From positions 17,198-81,197 of the forward strand of contig JAJZZP010000090.1 in NCBI GenBank assembly GCA_021797515.1: a stretch of DNA of 64,000 bases. Direction: 5' to 3'. The notes beneath the pieces were generated by a model. The model had not been told where the DNA came from. It worked only from the letters and a program-made list of their open reading frames with translations, and made no database searches. The position numbers and the translations under genes were made by a program. Below, piece after piece: positions 1 through 9,351 of the stretch. How positions within the stretch are numbered: the stretch's first letter is position 1; each line of letters opens with the position of its first letter. The DNA comes from Bacillota bacterium. GTDB lineage: Bacteria > Bacillota > Sulfobacillia > Sulfobacillales > Sulfobacillaceae.

Positions 1-827
1 GCAACAGAACAAATTTGACGTTATGGTCTAATTTTGACTATATGTCTTATTTGCGAGAATACTCTATCTTATAAGCACTGTCAATATTATTGAGAATTGT
101 TTCCCGAAGAGGATGGATACCTTATGTGTTCTCTATGAAGGTAATCCCGGTTTCCCCAATTTCAATCAACCATGGCGGTTTGCGTCCCCAACGGACATGA
201 CATATCTATCGTGTGATTGAGGTCCTACCCGAAATTCAAGATAGTCTGGTGGTAGGATTTCCCGTCGACAAGGGTAAGCGCTGCCGTCATCGTCCTGGAT
301 TTCCCTGATCACTCCGGCTTTCGGCGGCACCTCGCGTCCCGACTGTCCCAAAGCCAGAGTCCACTCCCCGAGAACAGTGCATTCCGATTCTTTTCCGATC
401 TGCCCCACTCGCGAAGTGTGGCGTCAAGGAGGAATCCGACACCTGATGTCATTTCCCGAAGACATGGCCTTGACAGCCATAACCGTAGAGTCCGGCGGAA
501 AACGTGGATAGCCGAAGTATTGGTCTTGCGACGTCCCGTCGACCTTGCAGAACAGGGCTATGTTGCACCGTGAAGGCTGCCTGGCGAGGACGCTCTCGCC
601 CCTTCCGAACACGGAACTTGGGACAGATCACCGTCGGGTTCGTCCCTGGACGCCGGCTAAAATGGTCTAGTAACCATGCTTGCGTCGTGAATTTTTCTTC
701 ACAGGCCCTCAACTTCAGCCCGAAGGCTGAGGTGGGAGTCATTGACTGTCTGTGGCCAAGACCAGTGGTGCCATCCCACCAAACATACCCTCATTTTTTC
801 ATGGGCTACGGTTACGTTACCATCAAA
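1..827. other. Left-end region without a recognisable gene
   Basis: Only short, overlapping open frames on both strands are present, without convincing ribosome sites or recognisable motifs. The right part carries a hairpin resembling an IS200/IS605-type end, listed separately, so this may be insertion-sequence debris. I see no function I can support here. Confidence 0.4.
712..745 (+). repeat. Hairpin resembling an IS200/IS605 right end
   Basis: ACTTCAGCC (712-720), loop CGAA, then GGCTGAGGT (725-733) forms a 9-bp stem with one G-T pair. It is followed directly by GGGAGTCATTGA. Subterminal hairpins of this look close many IS200/IS605 elements just after tnpB. No tnpB or tnpA frame remains next to it, so this would be a solo end; resemblance only. 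Confidence 0.3.
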
Positions 828-2381
828 CTAGGAACTGCCTTGTCGTAATAGGAACTTCTGGACTTTACCCGTTGCCGTTCTCGGCAACGTCTGCACAAAG
901 TAGTAGGTGCGAGGGCGTTTAAATCGCGCTAATGTCGCGGATTCCGATAAAAATGTGTCTAATCGGTCGGCCGTGAGGTCTGGGTCTCTTTTTACCACGT
1001 AGGCTACTACTCGTTCTCCCCAGGTTTCGTTAGGCTCTCCCACCACCGCCACATCCAAAATTCCCGGGTGGGAAAACAACACATCCTCGATTTCCCGCGG
1101 GAAGATGTTTTCGCCACCTGAAATAATTAAGTCATCGGCCCGATCGCTAATCCATAAAAAGCCGTCTGAGTCCAAGTATCCTAAATCTCCTGAGTGGTAC
1201 CAGTCCTTATAAAAAGCTCGTGCGGTAACTTCCGGCAAATGATAATATTCAGTCATAAGACACGGTCCGCGAACCAAAATTTCCCCAATCTCACCCGGCT
1301 CACAGAGATCCTCCGGTTCGCCAAGACCTCTTGACCCCATCCGCGCTACGCGAATCTCATGTTCCACCAAGGGACGCCCAGCGGAGCCCGCCTTGGCAAT
1401 TTGTTCGTCGGGCAGCAACTGAGTGACAGAAGGGCCCATTTCAGTCATACCGTAGGCCGACACCAACTCTACTCCGAACCGATCGTTGCATTCCCGAACC
1501 ATACTAGGCGCCATCGGGGATCCGCCATAGAGTCCCAACCTCAGACTACGCAAGTCATACTGACTCAAATCGGCTTGCAAGAGCATGTTCCACATTGTCG
1601 GCATCGCCAACATCACCGTAATCCGTTCCTTCGCTATGATATCCAAAACCTGAGACGGAACAAATTGAGGCAAAATGATATTGGCGGCTCCCGCTTGCAC
1701 CCGTGAAAGAAAGGGGGCGTGCAGTTCTCCCGAATGGTAGAGCGGCGCCACGACCAGGCCCCGGTCTCTATCGGTAAGGTGCTGCATCGCCAGCATAATG
1801 AGACTCTGCTGGACTATATCGCGGTGGCGGTGAACCACACCCTTCGGTCTTCCCGTTGTACCACTCGTGTACATAATGCCGTACACGTCCGTTTCATCGA
1901 CGATCACTTCGGGGTCTGTTTCGGGTGCCGCTGTTATCATTGTCGGCAGGGACTGGGCCCAAGTGACGTCGGATTGGTCGGCATCCAGATAGGAAACGCC
2001 GGGACATTGTTCAACAACCGATGCTACCGTCCCTTGCAACGCATGCTCAAACAGGAGGATTTTTGGTTCGGCATCCTTTACGATATAGGCTAATTCCTGA
2101 GAAGAGAGTCGGAAGTTGATAGGGTTAAAAATAGCACCTAATTTAGCCGTGGCAAAGAACGCCAAGGCGAACTCACTTGAATTCAAAAGAAAGACTGATA
2201 CCCGGTCGCCGCGTTTCACTCCCGAGGCCGTAAGACAATGCGCCATGCGGTTGACCTGACGGTCGAACTCTCGATAGGTCCATCGCTGTTGCTTGCGTGG
2301 ATACACCAACGCCTCGTGTGTTGAAAATTTGTCGACGGTTTGACGAAAAACATCGGCAATGCTGGAATAACGTTTGATCAT
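828..2381 (-). CDS. Acyl-CoA ligase (class I adenylate-forming)
   Basis: Activates a carboxylic acid to its CoA thioester via an acyl-adenylate. The 517-residue protein has the AMP-binding P-loop YTSGTTGRPKG at about residues 171-181, the YGMTEMGP motif, the hinge region SGDLGYLDSDGFLWISDR and the C-terminal TATGKVQK with the catalytic Lys near 506, so it is full length. AAGGAGGGG precedes the ATG by a few bases. It is divergently transcribed from the thiolase at 2836 and probably belongs to the same catabolic locus. Chain-length or substrate preference cannot be read from sequence; it is one of six such ligases here. Confidence 0.9.
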   Translation of the reverse strand: MIKRYSSIADVFRQTVDKFSTHEALVYPRKQQRWTYREFDRQVNRMAHCLTASGVKRGDRVSVFLLNSSEFALAFFATAKLGAIFNPINFRLSSQELAYIVKDAEPKILLFEHALQGTVASVVEQCPGVSYLDADQSDVTWAQSLPTMITAAPETDPEVIVDETDVYGIMYTSGTTGRPKGVVHRHRDIVQQSLIMLAMQHLTDRDRGLVVAPLYHSGELHAPFLSRVQAGAANIILPQFVPSQVLDIIAKERITVMLAMPTMWNMLLQADLSQYDLRSLRLGLYGGSPMAPSMVRECNDRFGVELVSAYGMTEMGPSVTQLLPDEQIAKAGSAGRPLVEHEIRVARMGSRGLGEPEDLCEPGEIGEILVRGPCLMTEYYHLPEVTARAFYKDWYHSGDLGYLDSDGFLWISDRADDLIISGGENIFPREIEDVLFSHPGILDVAVVGEPNETWGERVVAYVVKRDPDLTADRLDTFLSESATLARFKRPRTYYFVQTLPRTATGKVQKFLLRQGSS

Positions 2382-2470
2382 GCCGCCCCTCCTTAAAAAA
2401 GAACGTCTCCCACCCTACGGCCACCGCTAATTCAGAAATACCTTAAATTTCTCACAATACTTGCAACACT

Positions 2471-2500
2471 GTACTACAACACGATGAAACAGATTGTCAA
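2471..2500 (-). promoter_or_regulatory. Possible promoter of the ligase at 828-2381
   Basis: On the minus strand a perfect TTGACA (+ strand 2495-2500) is followed after 17-18 nt by a poor -10 (TAGTAC). The -35 is convincing, the -10 is not. Confidence 0.35.
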
Positions 2501-2555
2501 GTGCCCTACACCTTTCAAAATCCCGAAAATACTCACCAAAATGCCTAAAATGTCA

Positions 2556-2584
2556 TTGACAGTGTTATTGCCACAGAGTATTCT
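2556..2584 (+). promoter_or_regulatory. Promoter for the thiolase-SDR-racemase operon
   Basis: TTGACA (2556-2561), exactly 17 nt, then TATTCT (2579-2584). The same -35/-10 pair and spacing recurs at 36937. It lies in the 454-bp divergent intergenic region and points towards the thiolase at 2836. No copy of the TTAGTTAG operator is evident here. Confidence 0.6.
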
Positions 2585-2835
2585 CTCTATTAAGCTAGAT
2601 ATTCAAATTTATAATGTTGCGTCAAATATGTGCCATTGCATTTATTTGTGGCCAGCGAATTATCAAGCATGAGGTTGTTCTAACTGCTGCAACTTTGATT
2701 AATTGGCATCGGCTACCCGCCCGGGATGATTGTTCGATATCCTTATCAATGGTAGCATTGGCGCATTTGGTACGGGCCCCCGATTTCTTAGCATCGCAAG
2801 AATCAACTGGAGTCAACCCCTGAGGAGGCTTCGCT

Positions 2836-3999
2836 ATGCGTGAAACAGTAATTGTAGACGCCATCCGCACTCCGATCGGTCGCCACTACGGATCGCTTTC
2901 CGACATTCATCCCGTTGACCTTTTAGCGGGAATTTTTAACGCACTCGTGACCCGCAATCACATAGATCCCTCGCTTGTAGACGACATTATCGTAGGCTGT
3001 GTCGATCAGACTGGAGAGCAGGCTTTAAACATTGCGCGAAATGCGTGGCTGACTGGCGGCCTCCCAGAATCAGTGCCCGGCACCACAGTGGATAGGCAGT
3101 GTGGATCCAGCTTGCAGGCGGTCCATTTTGCTGCTCAGGGAGTGATGGCGGGCGTTTACGATATGGCCATTGCCGGTGGTGTAGAAGTCATGAGTCGAGT
3201 TCCCATGGGCGCTACCCTGAAACAAGGTCCCGGCATTCCTAAAACCCAGTCGTTACGTGATCGATACCAACTGGATCGTCCCTGGTTTGATCAAGCGGTA
3301 GGCGCGGAATTGATTGCACACCAGTGGAACCTTAGCCGTGAAGAACTGGATGCCTTTTCTTTGACAAGCCATCGCCGAGCGACTCAGGCACGGGAGACAG
3401 GAAAATTCGATCAGGAAATCGTGCCGGTCACGATCCCAGGATTGGACGAATGTATTTTGGAACAGGATGAATGCATTCGCACAGACACTACTTTGGAGAA
3501 AATGGCCGCACTTAAACCGGCTTACTCCGGGTTAGAACTCCTCACCGCAGGAAACTCCAGTCAAATTTGTGATGCAGCGAGCGCGGTCCTCATTATGACC
3601 CCAGAACTCGCCCATGCCCTGGGGATTCGACCGCGTGCGCGGTTTGTTTCTTTTTCCGTGGTCGGCGTCGATCCCGTCACCATGTTAACCGGTCCCATTC
3701 TCGCAACCCAAAAAATTCTGACCCGTTCCGGTTTAACGGTGGATGATATCGGACTCTTCGAAGTCAACGAGGCCTTCGCCTCCGTGGTGCTAGCATGGCA
3801 ACGCGAAATACACGCGCCATGGAATAAAATCAATGTCAATGGAGGAGCTATCGCCCTTGGGCATCCCTTGGGAGCCACGGGTACCCGCATCATCGCAACC
3901 CTGTTAAATGCCCTTGAAGACCGGGGCCAGCGTTATGGGTTAGCCACCATTTGTGAAGGAGGGGGCCTGGCCAATGCCACCCTTATTGAACGTCTCTAG
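2836..3999 (+). CDS. Thiolase family acyl-CoA acetyltransferase
   Basis: Likely cleaves 3-ketoacyl-CoA with free CoA, the last step of a beta-oxidation turn. The 387-residue protein has the nucleophile Cys in QCGSSLQAVHFAAQG (about residues 88-102), the GHPLGATG His motif and the C-terminal CEGGGLAN Cys, so all three catalytic elements are present. A GAGGAGG site lies just upstream of the ATG. It is a close paralogue of the thiolase at 6901 (long identical blocks such as NIARNAWL and VDRQCGSSLQA), which suggests duplication inside the locus. It heads a + strand set with the SDR at 4145 and the racemase at 5005. Confidence 0.9.
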   Translation: MRETVIVDAIRTPIGRHYGSLSDIHPVDLLAGIFNALVTRNHIDPSLVDDIIVGCVDQTGEQALNIARNAWLTGGLPESVPGTTVDRQCGSSLQAVHFAAQGVMAGVYDMAIAGGVEVMSRVPMGATLKQGPGIPKTQSLRDRYQLDRPWFDQAVGAELIAHQWNLSREELDAFSLTSHRRATQARETGKFDQEIVPVTIPGLDECILEQDECIRTDTTLEKMAALKPAYSGLELLTAGNSSQICDAASAVLIMTPELAHALGIRPRARFVSFSVVGVDPVTMLTGPILATQKILTRSGLTVDDIGLFEVNEAFASVVLAWQREIHAPWNKINVNGGAIALGHPLGATGTRIIATLLNALEDRGQRYGLATICEGGGLANATLIERL

Positions 4000-4144
4000 G
4001 ATTGTGGACCGCTCAAGATTGTAAATAACTGAATTCACTCCACCTTTACACTTCACCTTTATGGTCAAGCCGCATAGCCGCACCTAATTGACGCAGGAAT
4101 TATGCCGAGAAACTTTAAAACAATACCAAAGGAGATCTAACACA

Positions 4145-4900
4145 ATGAGAACACTGCAAGGACGCGTGGCTGTAGTAACCGGTGCCGGGCGCGGGATCGG
4201 ACAAGCGGAAGCGATTCGTCTGGCGGAAGATGGAGCATCCGTAGGCGTATGCGATGTGCGGGAAGAAGAGGCTGAAGCGACAGCTCGGCACATCGTAAAT
4301 CAGGGTGGAAAGGCCCAGGCATATAGGGTTGACGTGACCAAACCTTCAGACGTTGAAACGGCGTTTGCTGACGTGGTGAAAACTTACGGGCCTATAGGCA
4401 TTTTGGTCAACAATGCCGGGGTAACGCGGGATAATCTCCTTTTCAAGATGGTCGACGCAGATTGGGACACCGTCGTGGACACGCACTTGCGCGGCACCTT
4501 TTTGTGTATACGGGCTGCTCACCACTACATGGTGGAGCAACGGTGGGGTAAGATTGTGAACACCTCATCAACGTCCGCTTTGGGTAACCGCGGTCAAGCC
4601 AACTATTCCGCCGCCAAAGCAGGCCTGCAAGGATTAACCCGAACACTCGCCATCGAGCTCGGACCATTTAACATTAATGTCAATGCCGTGGCCCCCGGTT
4701 ACGTCGACACGGAGATGACGCGTCAGGTGGCTGTCCGTCTGGGCATAGATCCCGAAATGTTTAAAGCGCAGGCAGCGAAGCAAATTCCCCTGCGGCGCGT
4801 GGGAGTCCCCCGCGATATTGCCAATGTGGTGGCCTTTTTGTGCTCGGAGGATGCCTCGTTCATATCGGGCCAAATTCTCTATGTCAGCGGCGGACCCTGA
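4145..4900 (+). CDS. Short-chain dehydrogenase/reductase (FabG/3-hydroxyacyl type)
   Basis: NAD(P)-dependent oxidoreductase, probably acting on a 3-hydroxy/3-ketoacyl-CoA. The nucleotide-binding TGAGRGIG is at residues 12-19, followed by NNAG and the catalytic YSAAK. I start at the ATG at 4145 because AAAGGAGAT precedes it; an upstream TTG at 4088 in the same frame has no ribosome site and adds an unlikely tail. 251 residues is normal for the family. It lies between a thiolase and a racemase. Direction of reaction and acyl carrier (CoA or ACP) are not determined by sequence. Confidence 0.85.
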   Translation: MRTLQGRVAVVTGAGRGIGQAEAIRLAEDGASVGVCDVREEEAEATARHIVNQGGKAQAYRVDVTKPSDVETAFADVVKTYGPIGILVNNAGVTRDNLLFKMVDADWDTVVDTHLRGTFLCIRAAHHYMVEQRWGKIVNTSSTSALGNRGQANYSAAKAGLQGLTRTLAIELGPFNINVNAVAPGYVDTEMTRQVAVRLGIDPEMFKAQAAKQIPLRRVGVPRDIANVVAFLCSEDASFISGQILYVSGGP

Positions 4901-5004
4901 TCCTTTCCATCGAGGTAGCCGGGGTCGCAGGTCCGTGATGATAGCCGCACATCGATTCCAGGTTACGCACACTCAGCCTGGTTGGTTTAGGAGGCGTTAA
5001 GCTG

Positions 5005-6078
5005 ATGCTGGAAAGAATTCACGTAGTGGACTTCACGACGTTATTGCCTGGCCCATACGCAACCCTACGCCTAGCCGATCTAGGCGCAACGGTGGTTAAA
5101 ATCGAGCCTCCCGGGGGAGATCCCGCAAGGTACATCGGACAAACTGTAGAGGGAACTAGTCTAGGCTTCATGGCCAATAACCGAGACAAGACAAGGCTTG
5201 TGCTCGATTTGAAAAACCCAGTGGGGCAATCCGAGGCATTGGCCATGACCAAAACCGCAGATGTTGTGGTAGAAGGATTTAGGCCGGGAGTGGCAGACCG
5301 TTTAGGCATTGGCTACGATGTCGTTAGGCAGGCTAATCCTGACGTGGTCTATTGCTCCTTGACAGGTTATGGTCAAACCGGCCCCTTGAAGCACCTAGCT
5401 GCACATGACCTCAATTATCTTGCCGTGAGTGGGATGCTTGACCAATTTGTCGATCGCCAGGAGCAACCTATAGTCCCCAAAATTCAATTAGCCGATCTCT
5501 TAGGAGGGATCGCAGCAACGGAGGCCATTTTAGCCGCACTGGTGGAACGCAGTCAGACAGGACGTGGTCAACATTTAGATATTGCCATGGTTGACGCGTT
5601 GATGGGCCTCTTAGGGGGGCATGCACTGATTCAAACAACAACAGGATACACCCATGGGGTGGAGGAATTGGGGGGCGCAGCCGTTTGCTATAATGTTTAT
5701 GAAACCCTTGATAACCGATTTATCTCTTTGGGAGCATTAGAAGCGAAATTCTGGGAGACTTTTTGTCACGCGGTGGGTCACCCCGAGTGGATACCTCATC
5801 AATTGAGCTCTGCAGAACCTTCTAACTCAATCTACAATGAAATGGTTAGCCTGTTCAAACAGCACCCATTGGCCTTTTGGACCAGTTTGGGCCAACACGC
5901 CGACTGCTGTCTCCAACCCGTGTTGAACGTAGGCGAAGCTTTCTCAACTTCCTACGCTATAATCAGAAATCTCGTGTCTGATCGAACAACATCCTGGGGA
6001 ACCCTTCGCCATGCAACTACCGGGGCCGGAGGTTACCGCCGTCCCGCCAACGAGTATCCCGCGATTGACAATGATTGA
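5005..6078 (+). CDS. Alpha-methylacyl-CoA racemase (CaiB/BaiF class III CoA-transferase fold)
   Basis: Interconverts (2R)- and (2S)-2-methylacyl-CoA so that S-specific dehydrogenases can act on methyl-branched chains. The 357-residue protein starts with the fold signature GPYATLRLADLGA. It keeps counterparts of all three catalytic residues of mycobacterial Mcr: His134 in AHDLNY, Asp164 in LADLLGG and Glu246 in GALEAKFW. CoA-transferases of the same fold use only the Asp, so His plus Glu argue for a racemase. GGAGG precedes the ATG. A family III CoA-transferase is the alternative. Its presence points to methyl-branched substrates for the locus. Confidence 0.75.
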   Translation: MLERIHVVDFTTLLPGPYATLRLADLGATVVKIEPPGGDPARYIGQTVEGTSLGFMANNRDKTRLVLDLKNPVGQSEALAMTKTADVVVEGFRPGVADRLGIGYDVVRQANPDVVYCSLTGYGQTGPLKHLAAHDLNYLAVSGMLDQFVDRQEQPIVPKIQLADLLGGIAATEAILAALVERSQTGRGQHLDIAMVDALMGLLGGHALIQTTTGYTHGVEELGGAAVCYNVYETLDNRFISLGALEAKFWETFCHAVGHPEWIPHQLSSAEPSNSIYNEMVSLFKQHPLAFWTSLGQHADCCLQPVLNVGEAFSTSYAIIRNLVSDRTTSWGTLRHATTGAGGYRRPANEYPAIDND

Positions 6079-6900
6079 TGAGCGAATAGGAGTTCCAAAA
6101 GATGCCTGATTACATGTTTCAATTCCTCATAAATAGTCTTTAAACTTTGTTCGCCAGCAATGACGAAAATGATGAAAATCGCGTAGCTCTCATAAGCTTA
6201 ACCGATGACAAATGGCGGCGGCGAAAACATCTGGATGGAAGCTCTGATGCAATGGGTAACCTCACAGACGTTGGACCCGTATGCCGTCTATCGCGTTTTA
6301 GACCGGATGGCCGCGGAGGAAACGGTGCAGATACCGCCCCCATAGACCGGATCGCCTGCACATTGTGATCGGTCTCCTCATTACGGCACAGGATATCCGA
6401 ATTGGTGAAGGCCTGGGCTCGCGGGTTTCAAGATGCCCTCTGGCTCGTGGTACTTCGCTGCAGCTGTCGAAATTTCTTCAGCCTCTACCTGATACACTGC
6501 CCCGTTTACTGTATCGAAACTTGGGTTCTACCATTGTTGTCTCCCGCCCCTGCTTGATTTCTTTACCCAAAGCCACAATGTCAAGCTCCGCAACGGGTGG
6601 GCGACAACAAATTAGTGTATCTTGGCTGCAGAGCAGTCTCATGTCCCTGACGCCACCTAAGCATGCTAAATATTCAGGTCCGTCTGTTGACAGGTTAGGA
6701 GCCATCAAATTTCAACCTATTACCTTCCAGTGTTTGGTCTGAATATCTTGGCGTAAATCCGCTATAGTTATGGCTTAACGGTGCATCACCTGCCTTAGGC
6801 TCACCGATCCACTTTAAACAGAATTGTCTCCCTTACGGCACCCCTTCCTTCCAAAGGCGGTCTACGATTTTGTGCGGATCCAACCCCGGTTGCGCAAGTT
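6079..6900. other. Gap between convergent operons, probable gene remnants
   Basis: No gene has a ribosome site or known motif. A 46-codon frame at 6205-6345 (+) has protein-like composition (YRVLDRMAAEETVQ) but no start signal and no recognisable family. It is probably debris. No clear terminator hairpin was found between the two convergent gene sets. Confidence 0.4.
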
Positions 6901-8064
6901 TTATAGGCGCCGAATAATAGTCGCATTAGCCATGCCCCCACCTTCACAAATGGCAATGAGACCATATGTTGCCGCCCGGCGTTCCAGTTCATAGAGCATG
7001 CTTGTCACTAACCGCGCACCGGTAGCCCCTAAGGGGTGTCCGAGCGCAATCGCGCCCCCATTAACATTGACTTTGTCCCACGGCACCTGGGTTTCACGTT
7101 GCCAAGCCAGTACCACGGGGGCAAAAGCTTCGTTGATTTCATAGAGATCTATTGCGTCGGCGTCTAGTCCTGCACGAGCTAAAGCCTTTGCCGTCGCCGG
7201 GATAGGGCCTGTAAGCATAGTAACTGGGTTAACCCCGACGACCGCAAATGATACAAATTCCGCGCGGGGTCGCAAGCCCAATCGCTCGCCCACATCACGA
7301 GAGCCGATCAATACGGCCGAAGCCCCGTCGGACACTTGACTCGCGTTCCCCGCCGTGATCAGATTTAAGCCTGGAAACGCAGGCGGCAATTGCCCCATTC
7401 TTTCCAGGGACGCATCCGCACGAATCCCTTCGTCCTTTTCCGCCCACACGGAATTTTGCCCCGACAGCATAACACGAGCAATTTCCGAGGAGAAACGGCC
7501 CGTAGACTGTGCCTGGGCGGCCCGCCGGTTGCTTTGCCATCCTACCCAGTCGAGTTCATCCCGCGTTAAGTGCCACTGCTCAGCAACACGTTCGGCCCCT
7601 AATGCCTGATCAAACCACTGACCCTGGTCCATGCGATATCGCCTGGATAAATTATCAGTCAGCGGGGCGCCAGGACTCAGCATATTACTTAACATAGGGA
7701 CTCGGCTCATTGACTCAACGCCACCTGCCACAACCAGATCGTAGCTCCGAGCCATGACCCCCTGAGCCGCAAAATGAATCGCCTGAAGACTCGATCCACA
7801 TTGGCGGTCAACAGTCGCACCAGGGACTGACTCGGGAAGTCCTGCCGATAACCAAGCATTGCGCGCAATATTGACTGACTGCTCACCAACTTGGTCCACA
7901 CACCCAACAATCACGTCATCTACGCATGCCGGAGAAATCCCGACACGTAAAAATAGCTCAGAAAATACCGTTGCTAACAAATCCACCGCATGAACAGAGG
8001 CCAACAGCCGACCACGCTTTCCAATCGGTGTCCGTACGGCCTCGAAAATGACTGCCGTCTCCAT
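6901..8064 (-). CDS. Thiolase family acyl-CoA acetyltransferase
   Basis: Second copy of the 2836-type thiolase, 387 residues from the chosen start. Nucleophile Cys in CGSSLQAIHFAAQG, His motif GHPLGATGA and C-terminal CEGGGMAN are all intact. The ATG at 8064 is preceded by GGGGGTAAGG; an in-frame ATG at 8145 would overlap the upstream dehydrogenase gene and adds 27 unrelated residues. It is the last gene of the minus-strand set that starts near 13716, with the mutase, 3-hydroxyacyl-CoA dehydrogenase and acyl-CoA dehydrogenase. It likely cleaves the ketoacyl-CoA they form. Confidence 0.88.
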   Translation of the reverse strand: METAVIFEAVRTPIGKRGRLLASVHAVDLLATVFSELFLRVGISPACVDDVIVGCVDQVGEQSVNIARNAWLSAGLPESVPGATVDRQCGSSLQAIHFAAQGVMARSYDLVVAGGVESMSRVPMLSNMLSPGAPLTDNLSRRYRMDQGQWFDQALGAERVAEQWHLTRDELDWVGWQSNRRAAQAQSTGRFSSEIARVMLSGQNSVWAEKDEGIRADASLERMGQLPPAFPGLNLITAGNASQVSDGASAVLIGSRDVGERLGLRPRAEFVSFAVVGVNPVTMLTGPIPATAKALARAGLDADAIDLYEINEAFAPVVLAWQRETQVPWDKVNVNGGAIALGHPLGATGARLVTSMLYELERRAATYGLIAICEGGGMANATIIRRL

Positions 8065-8122
8065 CGCCTTACCCCCATCCCAGTATGCTGTTATGTTATC
8101 CGCTTCATGATGAAAAGGCACC

Positions 8123-9277
8123 CTAGAGGCCCAGGCTTTTAGCAATGATCGTCTTCATAATTTCGTTGGTGCCGGCATAGATCTTGCTGACCGTGATGTC
8201 TCGGTAACGCCGTGCAATTGGGTATTCTTCCATATATCCGTACCCACCAAACAATTGCAAGCACTCCATGGCCGCGTGTTGTGCCATCTCCGTTACCCAC
8301 CACTTAGCCATGGCGGTCTCCTCGCTTGAAATTGTCCCGCTGGCATGACGAGATACTAAACTTCCAACAAACTCGCGGGCGATAGCCACTTCGGTGGCGA
8401 CTTCCGCTAATTTAAACCGCGTATTTTGAAATTTGCTCAGGGGCTGCCCAAATACCGTCCTTTGTTGGACATAACTTAATGTCATCGCCAAGATCTCTTC
8501 TGCGGCAACAAGGCTCTCTACCGCAACCAGCAAGCGTTCCTGCGGGAGATTTTCACTCAAATAGTGAAATCCTTGCCCTGGTTTCCCTAAAACATTGGTA
8601 TCCGAAACCATACACCCATCGAAATGCAATTCCGCGGTATCCTCCGCCCACAGGCCCATCTTCCGTAATTTCCGACCTTTAGAAAAACCCGGCGTATCCG
8701 ACTCCACCACAATTAAACTCATTGACTGTTTAACATCATCGAGGGATTCAGTTTTGCACACGACGACTATAAGGTCGGCGGAATGCCCATTGGTGATGAA
8801 GGTTTTGTGCCCATTTATCCGATAGTAATGGTCTTGTCGTTCCGCACGGGTTTGGATAGCCTTAAGGTCGGAACCTGTTCCAGGCTCTGTCATCGCTATG
8901 GCGCCAACTAAATCCCCCGCTATGCACCGCGGCACCCATCGCTGTTTTTGCTCATCGGTGCCATATCGTAGTAAATAGGGCAGGACAATACCTACGTGCA
9001 GAGAGATGCCGTTAAGACTGGAACCAATACGTTCAAGTTCTTCTACAAAAATTGCTAAAAACGTGAAATCCAACCCCGATCCCCCATAAGCCTCCGGCAC
9101 TCCAAGGCCGAGGTATCCCATTTCTCCTAACTGTTGCCAAAACCCACGAGGAATTTGCCCCTGTTCTTCCCACAGATTAAAATGTGGCTTGGCTTCCTTC
9201 TCAAGGAAGCGACGAATATTACTTCGCAATGTTTTGTGGTCCAAATCTTCCGAAGATTCTTTGATGTCATCCATCAT
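8123..9277 (-). CDS. Acyl-CoA dehydrogenase, LCAD/IVD-type active site
   Basis: FAD enzyme that makes the 2,3-double bond of an acyl-CoA. The 384-residue protein has the flavin/acyl motif MTEPGTGSD, the QLFGGYGYMEEYP stretch and a YAGTNEIMK C-terminus. The usual MCAD-type catalytic Glu before Gly-Thr is Ala here. Instead LPQERLL in helix G matches the place where long-chain and isovaleryl-CoA dehydrogenases carry their catalytic Glu, so I infer that family. AAGGAGGG lies upstream of tandem ATG codons. Electrons would go to an ETF not encoded in this window. Confidence 0.88.
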   Translation of the reverse strand: MMDDIKESSEDLDHKTLRSNIRRFLEKEAKPHFNLWEEQGQIPRGFWQQLGEMGYLGLGVPEAYGGSGLDFTFLAIFVEELERIGSSLNGISLHVGIVLPYLLRYGTDEQKQRWVPRCIAGDLVGAIAMTEPGTGSDLKAIQTRAERQDHYYRINGHKTFITNGHSADLIVVVCKTESLDDVKQSMSLIVVESDTPGFSKGRKLRKMGLWAEDTAELHFDGCMVSDTNVLGKPGQGFHYLSENLPQERLLVAVESLVAAEEILAMTLSYVQQRTVFGQPLSKFQNTRFKLAEVATEVAIAREFVGSLVSRHASGTISSEETAMAKWWVTEMAQHAAMECLQLFGGYGYMEEYPIARRYRDITVSKIYAGTNEIMKTIIAKSLGL

Positions 9278-9351
9278 CGTAGCTCGACACCCTCCTTCAT
9301 CTCGTTGCTACGAGCAGGGAACGGACAAATTGCGGGAGGTCTGCCCTCACC

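Noticed and set aside
6365..6742. 125-codon + strand frame in the convergent gap
   Set aside because: Ser/Pro/Leu-rich with no motif or start signal; overlapping frames on the other strand are equally open, as expected of non-coding DNA.
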